From positions 1-64,000 of the forward strand of contig MVAQ01000065.1 of assembly GCA_014825775.1 (NCBI GenBank): DNA of 64,000 nt. Direction: 5' to 3'. The notes beneath the pieces were generated by a model. That model did no database searches. It was not told the origin of the DNA and saw nothing but the letters and a program-made list of their open reading frames with translations. Shown here piece by piece: positions 22,456 through 33,215 of this stretch (the first letter of the stretch is position 1; the number at the start of each line of letters is the position of its first letter). The DNA comes from Krasilnikovozyma curviuscula. Its lineage: Eukaryota > Basidiomycota > Tremellomycetes > Cystofilobasidiales > Mrakiaceae. A program made the translations under genes and the position numbers.

Positions 22456-23131
22456 AATGGTTACATTTTTGCATCTCTTACGTCTTTTTTTCTTTTTCTT
22501 TTTCTCCTCATTTTCTCAACATCCACCTATTATGCCTCATTTTTTCTTCAACGTATTTGTTTTGTTCTCGCTCTTTCCACCCGAATCCAGCGAGATCCAC
22601 CAGCGTCTGCCATGGTGAAGCCGAATTGAAGCAGCGCCTATGAATTCATTGGTTTTAAATCATCGCCTGGGAGATGGGGTGTGTGGTAATCCTTCAGATT
22701 GTTTCCAGTGTGATATCAAACGTGAGCATATCACTCGGGGTTCTGGGATGCATTATTGCGCAGAAACGACTTCTTTTTTGCAGTGTTTACGTTTCGAGCT
22801 GCTCTTTCCCAATATTTTTTGGGTGCTTTTTTTCGCTCTTCCTTCAGACTTCTGGGTCAATGTTGTAAAAACGCAAAACAACTGAGAGAGTCTCAACTGT
22901 GACCTTGAGAGTGAAACCCGAAGATTTCGTCCACCACAGCACTTTGTGCCGCAGTTGCGAAGTCCCTCGCAACCAAACGTTTCGAAACGAAAAAAAGTCG
23001 AGCTCTCCAACACTGCGATGGTACCACTTAATCATTTACACTCAACATCATCATAGTATTTCAAGTCACCAACCATATCTCAAAGAATCTCCATCTAGCT
23101 GTCAGGTTCTATTCTTACCTCACTTGCAGTA
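22456..23131. other. Intergenic region upstream of GT32 gene
   Basis: About 675 nt, beginning with the T-rich terminator region of tRNA-Lys and ending with the 5' UTR of the glycosyltransferase gene. Hydrophobic frames here arise from T-rich sequence and are not supported as genes. Confidence 0.45.
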
Positions 23132-24986
23132 ATGGTGTTAGCACCTTCGTCGACAGCAACACAGCAAAAACACACCAGGACACTCAGTAGACCGTCTTCA
23201 ATAAGTACCCTACCCATTCACACCTCACCACAGCCGTCCTACAAGGAAAAAGAGCTGAGCTCGAATCCTGTCCCTTCAACGTCATGCATCCCACCGCCGA
23301 CGCTATCCTTCCACGCCATCCTGCATAGTAGAAGAGGCAGCAAGCTGGTGATAATACTGGCTGCTGTGCTGTTTCTGCTCTTCATGCTTGGTCGAAGGAG
23401 GACTGGGGAAGACGGTGCGTCTGGGATTTATCATGAGCTCATAGGGGCGAGGATAGGAAGGCTGCCGAATGGAGGAGTAGGTCTGGTCGGAAGTGACGGT
23501 GGTGGTACAGCAGCACCGGAAGCAGCAGCAGCAGCAAACAACGGTAGTGGTGGTGAGAAGAAGCTGGCACCAGAGGATGAAGAGAAGAAGAACACTGCGT
23601 TCAATGAAATGCTCGAAGTCTCGTTCAAGTTTGGAAATACTGGACATGCAGAGTATATCTCCCACATGACATCAATAATCGAATCAACATTCCCAGAATC
23701 TTTACAGCCAACATTGATCGAAGCTCTCTCTTCGTATATGGGCGCCGTAACAGTTCCACCGCCGCCTAAGGGCGACATTTCTGTCCTTCAACCTCCGATA
23801 CTACCAGTTATGAACCAGTCGGCAATCCATCAGATGGTTGACTTCAAAAATATCTTCCAAACGCAGAAAAAGAAGGCGACGGCTCCGAAGAACCATTGGA
23901 ACGACCAGGTCGACGCCGGATGGAAGTGGACTATGTTTGACGACAAGGATAATTCGGAATGGATCAAAAACCAGTTCGGAGGTAGTGCTGTTGAGAAACT
24001 GTGGGAAGACCTGGGACTCGGTATTCTTGTGAGTCGGACCACTGTCTTGATGCTCGAAGTCATACTGAAAATATGCTTCTTTCTTTCTATCCCAGCGCTC
24101 CGATACACTGCGATATCTCCTTCTCTTGATCCATGGTGGTGTCTACTCGGATACAGACACGGTCCGCTTGAAACCAGTAGAAGAATGGGGCTCGATGCCA
24201 ATTCACTGGAAGGAAGGCGACGGTTGGCTGTGGACAGATCAGAAGGACGAGATGGATATGAAGACAAATTTGGTCGAACCGAGTGTAATTATCGGTATTG
24301 AGGCTGATGTCAGTGGTAGAGAGGACTGGAACGATGTAAGTTGATGCTGGTCGCTCATTCTGCTACCTCATTACTCAATTCACTTCTTCGCATATTCAGT
24401 GGTGGCCTAGACCAATGCAGGTTGTTCAGGTTTGTTAATTTTAGCTTATGTTCTATTGGATGATTCTGATCCTTGACTTCCCTTCTCAGTGGACCATTGC
24501 TTCAGCGCCTCATCATCCAATCTTCATCGACGTCATCGCACGAATCATTGAATCAACACATCAGGCCAAAGTATGGAGCGATAACCGCGACAAAAAGGTC
24601 AAAGACCTTCTTGAGTCCGGACAAAAATCGGAAGCCAAAAAACTTGCTGCGATACCGATCACAGAAAACCCGAAACGGGGAGGAGGAGTGAGTGTGATGG
24701 AGTGGACTGGACCGGCTGTCTTTACGGATGCATGCTTGAGGTACTTGAAGGCGAGGTATGGTCTAAAGTGGAGGGATCTGAAAGACATCAAACATCCCCT
24801 GAGAGTTGGCGATGTTACGATCCTCCCTGTGGAAGGATTTTCGCCTGGGAGTAACGTGTGGCATAGAGAGGTGAGTCTGCTATAATAGAATTTATGAGTA
24901 CATTGATCTAACACCAGTTCTGTTTGTGCGCCTAGGCTGTGGTCAAGCACGAATTTGCGGGCAGCTGGAAGGACGAAAGTGGTTGA
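23132..24986 (+). CDS. Och1-like glycosyltransferase (GT32), type II membrane protein
   Basis: A cytosolic Ser/Pro-rich tail is followed by one membrane segment (LVIILAAVLFLLFMLG, about residues 72-87), giving type II Golgi topology. A Gly/Ala-rich stem precedes the catalytic domain. That domain begins NQSAIHQMVDFKNIF and continues GWKWTMFDDKDNSEWIKNQF. Across an intron near 24029-24097 it reads RSDTLRYLLLLIHGGVYSDT with the metal-binding DTD, then VRLKPVEEW. Later exons contain QWTIASAPHHPIFIDVIARI and MEWTGPAVFTDACL, and the protein ends EFAGSWKDESG. The layout matches alpha-1,6-mannosyltransferase Och1 and related GT32 enzymes that extend glycans in the Golgi. The exact linkage is unknown. 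Confidence 0.88.
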
Positions 24987-25405
24987 AGGAAGGGAGAAGG
25001 TTGATCCATCTCCAGTCATCTTTGGCTTTGTTGCATGTCAGACATTTTTTAAACTTATACCTTGCATTAGATTGATAACCCATCCGACGACCTTTCGTTG
25101 TTAAACCTTCAGAACTGCTTTGTTTTTGTTTGACGAGATTGCCACAGCTTGAAAGACAGAACCCACAGTTTGAAGGAAAACTGAAGGTGAAGAAAACCCC
25201 TAATATTTGCTGAGGTACTGAAAACAATATCACAGGTAGGTCATATATTTTAAAGAAATATTTGGAATTAAGTTTACGTTCGACAGGAGCAGAACTCATC
25301 GATTGATCGTGACGACAATCTTGGAGGTGCAATGCAGCGCTCCGATTTCCAGTCAGCCCAAGAAATTGAATAGACTCATCTGAACAGAGAGATTCACAAA
25401 ATATA
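24987..25405. other. Intergenic region
   Basis: About 420 nt between same-strand genes, containing the GT32 3' flank and the promoter of the next gene. A minus-strand frame across it is not supported. Confidence 0.4.
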
Positions 25406-27387
25406 ATGACCTTCAGCCCAGCTTTACCACTTAGTTTCACCGTGCTTCCATCGTCGACCCATCCTTCCCAGTACCAAGCTTTTCTCACTATCAACTATCC
25501 GCTAGGAGCAGGGAAAGGACCCAGACGCTCCTTGAAGTTATGGCGTTCACTCGATCCTTCTCCAGAAGCTCAGCCCATGATATCAGGCAGCTCTCTCATG
25601 CTGAGCTGTGGCCGGTCGCCAGTCGAGCTGTTCACCGTTTGGGATGTGGGAAGTCATCACTCTGTTTCCGGTAGCTCTAGTAAAGAGAGATTGCATAGCC
25701 TTGCTAAGCCTGGGTTTGTGGGCAGTGTTGCTGGATTCCCTGAAATTTGGATCCCCCGTGCGTTTGAAGTGTGCAGTTTCACTGTTGTTCTCCATCCTGA
25801 TTTACTTCTCCATCCTCTAGTCACCACAGCGAGGACCATTTCCAAAGCTCATGGCTGCTTAGAGGAGCTCAGCAACCTGTTGAGTTGGAAAACTCGAAAA
25901 ATGGCCAGCTGGTACGAAGGCGGCAGATCAACTTTCGCTCACAACTGGATTCTTGCCGGTGAGAATATGGAAGCGTACTCTCATAGAACTATTGCTTCAC
26001 AAGAGTTCCATGCCGCAGATATCCAGGTGTTGAGTTCAGGAGGCGGCAAAGATGAGTCGGTGGTGAGTTTGACCCGAGATGAAGCCGTTGGTTACAGAAT
26101 CTAACTCATTTATTTCTGTAGATCAGAACTTTCATGAGGCAGAAGAGCAATCCAAAAGACCAGCTCGCCGGTGACAGGTTCTTTCGCGATAGTGGTCTCG
26201 GTAGTCCAAGAGAGGAAACACTCTGGAATTTGTGTCTGGAGTTGATTATCTAGTGAGAAAACTTCTCTTTGTCGACTTCAGATTTCCGTGTCCAACAAAT
26301 ATTCGTTCATAGCGTCTACGAAGATTATGTTCCCTCTGAAACCCAAAGAACAGACAGGCCATCAAGACTGGATTCAACATTCACCATCCTCCTTTCCAAA
26401 CTCATTCCCCTCTTATCACCGACATCATCCTCATATTCATTCGAAGAAGGAGACTCTGTAGCTACTCAGGAGCTTAAACTTCTTCTTCAATCCGTCCGAA
26501 TTCGTCCCCATCAACCTATTACATCTCTTAATGTCTCGCGATCATCTTCCCTCGCTTCACTACAGGAGGTAGACGATAACCTGTCTCTTCCTTCAAAACC
26601 CGATATATTCGGATCAAAGGAGATATCAGTGTGGGCTCTCGATATCCTCATCAGTGTCGTGCTTCAGAGACTAGGAATCAGGTTAAACACTGACGACGTA
26701 CGCAGCACATCACTGGACGCCAAAATCGAAACTGTTGCATCCTCAGCCTTACCCTCAGCATTATCAAAACCATTTGTGTTCCCAATTCATCCCGAACCAC
26801 CAACAGCATCGATCAAAAACTGTACCACCACAAATTCAGTCCAAACTCAAACCGAACCTCTACCTTCACCACTGCCAACCCTTCATCTCCCTCCAGACTA
26901 CTCATACTTCTCCACCCCACCTTTTGTTCCATCACTATACACCACATCCAATCGAATCCACAATAGCTCCCTCCTGCGGTTCAGGGAGGACGATGAGGCG
27001 AGCGAGGGATCTGGCATGGCGACGCCTACGCCGCAGAACTCACCTCTCGGGGCTTATATCCCCCCACCGTCATCTCAACCATCAGAGGTTCTGCCTGCAG
27101 CAGTGGAAAAGATACAGCAGCAGTGGCTCTTGATGAGGGATGTCAGGATCATAGCAGTCACTGTTCTGTTCTGCATCCTCTTTTTCGCATCGTTTGTCCC
27201 TGCTGAAACGGAGACTCTGTCACGGACCTCCATGATGCCACAGACTTCAGAAGCTAAATTCGTATCGGCACACTGCTGCAGTACATCCGAGGGGTGGTCG
27301 GAGGATCAGCAGAGGTTGAACAGAGAGTGGGTGCTGCGCGGGGTGCAAGAAGATGACAGGAAGGGACTGGAGAGGAACATGAGATAG
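25406..27387 (+). CDS. Uncharacterised protein with C-terminal membrane segment
   Basis: I do not recognise this gene. From the ATG at 25406 the frame reads through GPRRSLKLWRSLDPSPE and FPEIWIP. An intron near 25760-25829 leads to TTARTISKAHGCLEELSNLL, then WYEGGRSTFAHNWILAGENM. A further intron near 26063-26121 leads to TFMRQKSNPKDQLAGDRFFR. A third intron (about 26252-26310) joins the end of LWNLCLELII in frame to VYEDYVPSETQRTDRP. This makes one gene of about 620 residues rather than two. The second half is Ser/Pro-rich (about 26740-27110). It ends with one predicted membrane helix, IIAVTVLFCILFFASFV, before a charged tail (RKGLERNMR). A tail-anchored or single-pass protein is plausible. 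The joining of the two halves is my inference from splice phase. Confidence 0.55.
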
Positions 27388-28935
27388 CTGGAAGAACAGT
27401 GATGACTTTTTTTGAAGGAAGCAAAATTCGTGAGCAGTATTCAAGCACTTTATGAATCTATTGGTTTCTGGAATTAAGGCTAAGTTGGGAATCTGAGAGG
27501 GAGCTGCCAAATCACAACGCAGCAATGTCACGATGTTGCTCCGTAATTGTGAGGCTTCTCGTGTAGAACGGAAAAGATTTTGAACGATAATTCAAGAGTA
27601 ATTATGACGCTTGCATTAACACTCATACTGTTGAACAATGGCATCTGTACAAGGACAGAACCTGAAATATTCCTCATCGCAGCGCCCGTTGCTACTCCAT
27701 TCTCTCGCGTAAAGCTCTCAGACACAAAATACTATGATCATAGCTAGACTTTCGCAGTCGAGGTGTCGGTATCGGGAAGCTATGCAGAACTGCAGCGAAT
27801 TTCGAAAGAAGCGCTAGATTGTCCCCCACCCATTTTAAATACTGGTCTACTGTGAACGCTCTCACATGGCTCAAATTAATCAACACGTCGCTTCCTGGAA
27901 ATTGAATACACATATACGGGTACAAGTGAGATGGACGACATCAATAAATGATCCCGGCCTGCGTACAGCTGCACCAATGATGTGGGCGTTTCGCGTTCGA
28001 CATACTGCGGATCAGTCAACCGCACAAAGGTCTCGGCTCCAATGATGATGGTCGGAAAAATACCAGTCTGGCGTGTGGGCGTGGTGCTACAGAAGGCGCT
28101 TGACGTGATTGGAAGTCGCCTTCAAGGATCAAGGATCAACGACAGAGATACAGTAATGGGCAGCCCAGTCCTTCTTTCAAACAGGTGTCTCTTCTTGAGT
28201 TTATTTTATTCCTTGCTTTTCTCATCACAAGACTGTGAGATAAGGTAGTGCGCGCGCATAGAAGCTTAGCCAGCGCGCAAACCACAACAAGGTTGCCCTT
28301 CGCAAACTTTTCTCGCATCAATCACGTCCCTTTCACCCAAAGGGAAGCGTAATTCTTGCGTCCCGTTTTCGCGTGAAACCAAAACAAAGCGGTCACATCT
28401 ACATTTGATAAGGGGCGACCTTCTGTTTCGGGATAAACGCACGGCTGGCGCGCAGTCGACCCAGGGCGCGGATTTGCGTCTCCAGGTAATAAACACATCC
28501 TGATAAGATCTGCAATGAATACTGAGAATACTTGCAGCTATCAGATGAGGATACAGAGAGGGAACGGAGGTGTCCAGACCCCTATGTGCCAGTGCTGTTT
28601 GAAAAGCTCAGAAGTTTCCTCGTGCGTAGAGGACATTGAGCGGGCGGCGATTCGGCAGGGCTAGGGCGACACAGCCACCGCCTGACATTTTTTCACCCTT
28701 GCGTCCCTCTCCAAAGTTCTATCTTCCAACAGCATCTTCCCTTAAAAAAAAAAAACCTCTGGAGTTGCACTGAAACGTGAGTATTCACCTCAATCAGATA
28801 GATAGCAGAGTGCTGTATAGGCTGGTGAACACGAGTAGAGAGTACTGACCCCCCTTTTTCCCTCCCTTTTTTGGTGAACGTGTCAACAGCGAACGAAGCC
28901 TCTGAAAAAAAAACATCAACCCACCTTCGCCTCTG
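27388..28935. promoter_or_regulatory. Long upstream region of the C2H2 regulator, with probable 5' UTR intron
   Basis: About 1.55 kb without a supported gene, long for this window and typical of a regulated transcription-factor promoter. GC-rich patches with GCGCGC occur at about 28249-28280 and 28445-28475. A probable 5' UTR intron runs from about 28777 (GTGAGT) to about 28889 (polypyrimidine then TCAACAG), ending some 45 nt before the ATG. Confidence 0.45.
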
Positions 28936-30412
28936 ATGGCACACCTTCCAGCTCAGACTGATCCAGTTACGACCTTGGGACTAACACCGGAGTTCTTGCA
29001 GTCCCTTGAGTCCATATATCCATCCTCGCTCGCCCACACGCCCCTCACGGCTGAAGCAATCTCGGCCGCTCTGTCGAATCCATCATACTTCGATGCTCAG
29101 TACCAAGCCAGACAGCAGGAACTGCAACGCCAACAGATGCTGATCCAGCAGCAGCAGGCCCAAGCTCACGCTGAGTATCTGCAGGCCCGTGCTGTCGATG
29201 CCTTGTTGCAGTCGGCCGCCGCTGCGTTCGCTTCCAGTCACCAGCAGCCACACTTAGCTTCTCTCAATCTCTACCCTTACTATACTCAACAGCTCATTGC
29301 CCCTCAATCCCAACGTGCTGCTGCTGCCGCTGGCTCTCCTCCAGTGGTTGCTGCCTTCCCTGTGGACCACTCGTCGCCCTTATCATCGGTTGAATCGGAA
29401 GGAGCCGCCGCGCGCTCCACTCCAGCTTCTTCTCGTTCTGGTTCAACCACCTCAGGCTCTCCTCTCCTCACTGACGTGGATTTGAGCCCAGAGACATACG
29501 ACTTTGACGGTTCAAAAGCGATGCCTCTGAACTTCGCCAACGCATACAACCTCGTCCCAATTTACCAGCCTGCGCCAGGTACCTTGAACCTCGACTCCTT
29601 CAATCCAGTGTTTGCTCACAACAGTAATGGATTCAACACGGTCACTTTTGAATCTGATTCTTCAGTTGGGTGCGTATCTTTACGATATCCCTTGCGTATT
29701 TATAGTGGTATACTGACGTCACCTGTTTCGTTTTGTTCCAACAGGTCACCATACGACAACGCCTCCACTCCCGCCTATACCATTGGAAAGCAATTGAAGC
29801 AAATTCAACATCAACCCATGGTCGTTGGATTCGACGTGAACCCTCAAGACGCATATCGCCGCGCTCAAAACGCGACCGACCCAAAGAAAAGACATGTTTG
29901 CCCAACTTGTCAACGTGGATTCGCTCGTGCCTTTAACTTGAAGGTCAGCAGTTTTTTCTCAACTATACCATGGTTCTTCTAGTCTGTTCACGCAACCTTT
30001 TTACTGACGTCTATTTTTGGAATGTACCTTGCAGTCTCACATCATGACCCACGACCCTTCTCGCCCAAAGCCACACATTTGTCCACATGCTTCCTGTGGT
30101 CGCGGATTTTCCCGCGCTCATGATCTTGAGAGACACCGTATGGGTATTCACTCTGAGTACGTCCCTTCTCGCCGTACAATTTCATCAGTGTTCGCGGCAC
30201 TAAACGACTTCAACTCTGCGTTCCACAGAGGTCCTCTTCTTAAACAACCAACCTCATCTGGTGAGAAGGCAAAAGGAAGATCTGTCAGAGGTGTTGGTGG
30301 TTCAACTAGCAATGTTGAATCACCCTCTACAACTGGCGGCACTCCTTCCGATAGTGGTGACTACGACAGCGACTCCAATGTCGGTCGTTTCACCAATGTC
30401 ATTGTCAACTAA
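28936..30412 (+). CDS. C2H2 zinc-finger transcription factor (two fingers)
   Basis: Three exons, with introns at about 29670-29744 and 29944-30034. The N-terminal part is Gln/Ala-rich (RQQELQRQQMLIQQQQAQA), then Ser-rich. Two adjacent fingers lie in the C-terminal third: CPTCQRGFARAFNLKSHIMTH (C-X2-C-X12-H-X3-H, split by an intron after LK) and CPHASCGRGFSRAHDLERHRMGIH (C-X4-C-X12-H-X4-H), joined by a DPSRPKPHI linker. The first finger is preceded by basic KKR. The tail is Ser/Gly/Asp-rich. It is a nuclear sequence-specific regulator. The finger pair resembles Ace2/Azf1-type fungal proteins, but no orthologue is claimed. A downstream GTAAG...CAG pair near 30449-30511 suggests a 3' UTR intron. 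Confidence 0.88.
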
Positions 30413-31847
30413 ACTGAGTGAAAGAATGGGTCATGCCTTTCTTCAAGGTAAGTTTTCTTCGTGCTTAATTCTGTTTCTGCAGTCATTTATCGTACCTCTT
30501 TCATCCACAGTCATCGACCCAGTTCGTCTTTAAAACCTCTTCCGTGCCTTGTGCGCGAAGGACGTTACGAATGCGAATCTCTTCACATGCCTTCTTGACC
30601 ACCTGCTTGGGTTTCCCAACAATCCACTAGCACCAAGAAGGATTGGATTGATTTTCTCGTCGTCCGCCCCCATCCATCTTATACACACTCACCTTCCACT
30701 CCTCATCCCACCATCGTTCCTATCGCCTTCCGAAACCCATTTCTGAAACACCATCAGTCTTCAAAGCACCGCCCCATCCGTCCCAGTAATTTGTTTTACT
30801 CCAGTTGTCAGGATCCTCGGCCGCGCTTTGTGATGTGTATAGAACCGTTCAAACCTTCCACACCCACTGTACTTTTTTTTCTATTTATTTCTCACTGTTG
30901 ACATTCTTCACGATTTTTCTTTTCTCTTCGTCCTTTTTTTTTTCCAATACCACACCTACTTTCAACTTCATGCGATCTCAATAGTTCAATTTGCTTAGTT
31001 TTTTTTTTTGTTTTTGCTGTGGCCACCTCACATCTCCACCTCCCACTATATGATGCCCCTTTTCATTCAACAAGCTTTTCATTGCAAGAGAAAGCAGCGG
31101 TCTAAGGAAAAGAGCTGAGAAGCTCTACAAGGTTTGTTTTCGACCGTTAACATTGACAGTTTGAGCAGTCCTTTTCTCTTGCTTTAGTAGCCCCAACAAG
31201 TTCTTCTAAAAGCTCGAAAGAACACCTGAAGTTCTGTCCTTCTTCCTGTTGTATTGCAGCTGAGTCTCGAAACGATTTTCGCAATGCTGTACAATAACAG
31301 ACAACCACTCAATGCAGTGGCTCACCGTGTTCTTTCTAGGAACGTGAAGAAGGAACATGATCCGGCTTCTTAAATGTTACACCTAGAGTACATCGTCTAA
31401 GCGACCGAAAATTGCAGGACTGTCAGTGGGTTATACATTAACAATAACAACGACACATACGGATCTGGGCTCCGGAGTGGGTCTGATTTCTGTTTACACA
31501 CAAACATGATGTGCCATTCTGATTCGAGAGTGATATTCACAGAAAGAAAAGTGTGCACTAACGCTCAAGTCTACTGGCGCTTGGTTCAGACTTTTCTAGA
31601 CAGGAACTGTTCATCAAAACTAAATTGCTAATGAACCTCAATCAAATGGTAGTGCCATGTTATTCCAGTACTAGATCATTTGTAGAATGATTGTCGTTGT
31701 GTGGTTAGGGAAGGATACAAGTACATTCTATCGACGCTGTTCGCGTAACCCATTGCGACGGACCAAGTTTTTGGCTAAAGCGTGACACACCACAGCCCCA
31801 CGACATTTCTATTAACGCAATAAACCTCCCCTTTCTTCTCCACTACA
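30413..31847. other. Long intergenic region between convergent C2H2 and BET1 genes
   Basis: About 1.4 kb. The left part is pyrimidine-rich with several T8-T10 runs (30868-31010) and probably belongs to a long 3' UTR of the C2H2 gene. Nothing coding is seen on either strand. Confidence 0.45.
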
Positions 31848-32733
31848 TCATCTTCGCACCAACCAGAGCAGAATGAAGATCCACACGACCAACAACAAAA
31901 AAAGCATGAACCAGCACCATATACCGCCTTGATTCCTAGCCATTGTGTTCATCCGCTTCATCGTACCGCCCAAGTAGTGAGATGTCGACGCGAATGCGTC
32001 GTTCTTTTATGAAACAGGATGTCCAATTCAGTTGGGGTTTGGAGATGCGACGCTCGTTAGAGCAATATGACCACGTACCATTGTTGTTAGCAGACTATTG
32101 GATTCTTCCACCTCGTTTCCAATTCCTACTGAAATCTAAGATGAATAAATAGAAAGTGAATCAGTATTGTGCGTATTGACCAGTCACTTTGAGCTGGCTG
32201 GAAGAGCAGCGTCACTCACGTCCTTGAGGACTTTTATCCTGCCCATCAACCCTTCTAACCTTGAGTCGTTCTGCTCCTCCAGATCCTCAGCTGATGTTCC
32301 TCTTCGTGCATATGTTGAAGAGTTGTTGGGTAAGATTGGTGTGTTGGATCTGGAGGAATTGTTAAGAGAGTACGAATTGTCGTAAGAAGAGCCGCCGCTG
32401 GGCCCGCCTCCGTAGGGCGACGAACGACCTGAATTGCTACCTGAAACCCCAGCGTATGGGTTTGTCGTCACTGTTGTCGAGCTCGGGGCGTAGGGGTTGG
32501 AAGAGCCTGGCGGTTGGTTCGGTATCCTATGCGAGAGGGATTTTGGAGCGACCAGTCTTTCGCAGAGACACCGGAGCGAGTAGCAATTGAAAAAACACAC
32601 ATGAGATAGAAAGATTTCATCGAATGAAGAAGCAGAGTCGACAGCAAGGTGCGAAGTTTGAAGAGAAACGAAAGTTCAACAAAAATCCCAGAGTCGCCAG
32701 CAGCTGAAGGAAAACGTGCACCCACCTGCTCAT
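31848..32733 (-). CDS. BET1: ER-Golgi SNARE Bet1
   Basis: Four exons on the minus strand. The start ATG AGC AG (32733) is spliced across about 200 nt to IPNQPPGSSNPY, then a long Ser/Asn/Gly-rich N-terminus. The SNARE motif begins EEQNDSRLEGLMGRIKVLKD, continues in the next exon as GIGNEVEESNSLLTTM, and is completed after another intron by NDAFASTSHYLGGTMKRM. It is followed by one C-terminal anchor (WFMLFLLVVWIFILLWLV) and a short Arg-Arg end. Order and spacing match Bet1 Qc-SNAREs of COPII vesicle fusion at the Golgi. The disordered N-terminus (about 90 residues) is longer than in animal Bet1 but usual in fungi. Confidence 0.92.
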
Positions 32734-33215
32734 TTTGAGAATCCTAGCTTCAGCCTAAAGCTGGCACAGAAAGCTTGAGTTTAGCCGAGATGCTTTGAGA
32801 CTGGGTTGAGTTCGAACTTGGCTGGTAAAGGATAGCCGGAGCTCGACGTGGATTGGGTGGTGCTCGCCGGTAGAGCAGGGCGGTGGCTCATTTTCAAAAG
32901 AACTCCCAGCTGTCTTGAAAGACTTTTCCACCGAGCAAATAGTTACCACATTTCATCTATGTCTCTTTCTACTGCAATAGACTATGAGCTGAAGAAAAGC
33001 AGGGTAGAAGGAAGCGCTTTCTATTTCCTTTCTGGCATAAGATGATCTAGAATCACTTGTAGTATCTCAATATTTAACAAAAAAAATTGTGCTCTGAAGA
33101 AGCTTCTGGATTCTAGCGTAGTGTAACATTAGAGGGAGTTCGAAGTAGGTAAATACGTAAGAGTACAGATCCCGCAAGAGAAAAGAAAACACCCATCGCG
33201 ACTGAACTTATCAAC
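32734..33215. other. BET1 promoter and DHA2 exporter 3' flank
   Basis: About 480 nt with no supported gene. BET1 and the exporter are transcribed leftwards in tandem, in that gene order from left to right, so the BET1 promoter lies at the left of this stretch and the exporter 3' end at the right. Confidence 0.45.

Noticed and set aside
22429..22868. Hydrophobic small open frames after the second tRNA-Lys
   Set aside because: They begin within the tRNA gene or arise from T-rich flanking DNA, and lack any splice or motif support.
26269..27387. A separate gene starting inside this open frame
   Set aside because: There is no ATG at the beginning of the frame (it opens with TTG), and the preceding exon joins it in phase through a good GTGAGA donor and a CATAG acceptor. 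One longer gene is more likely.
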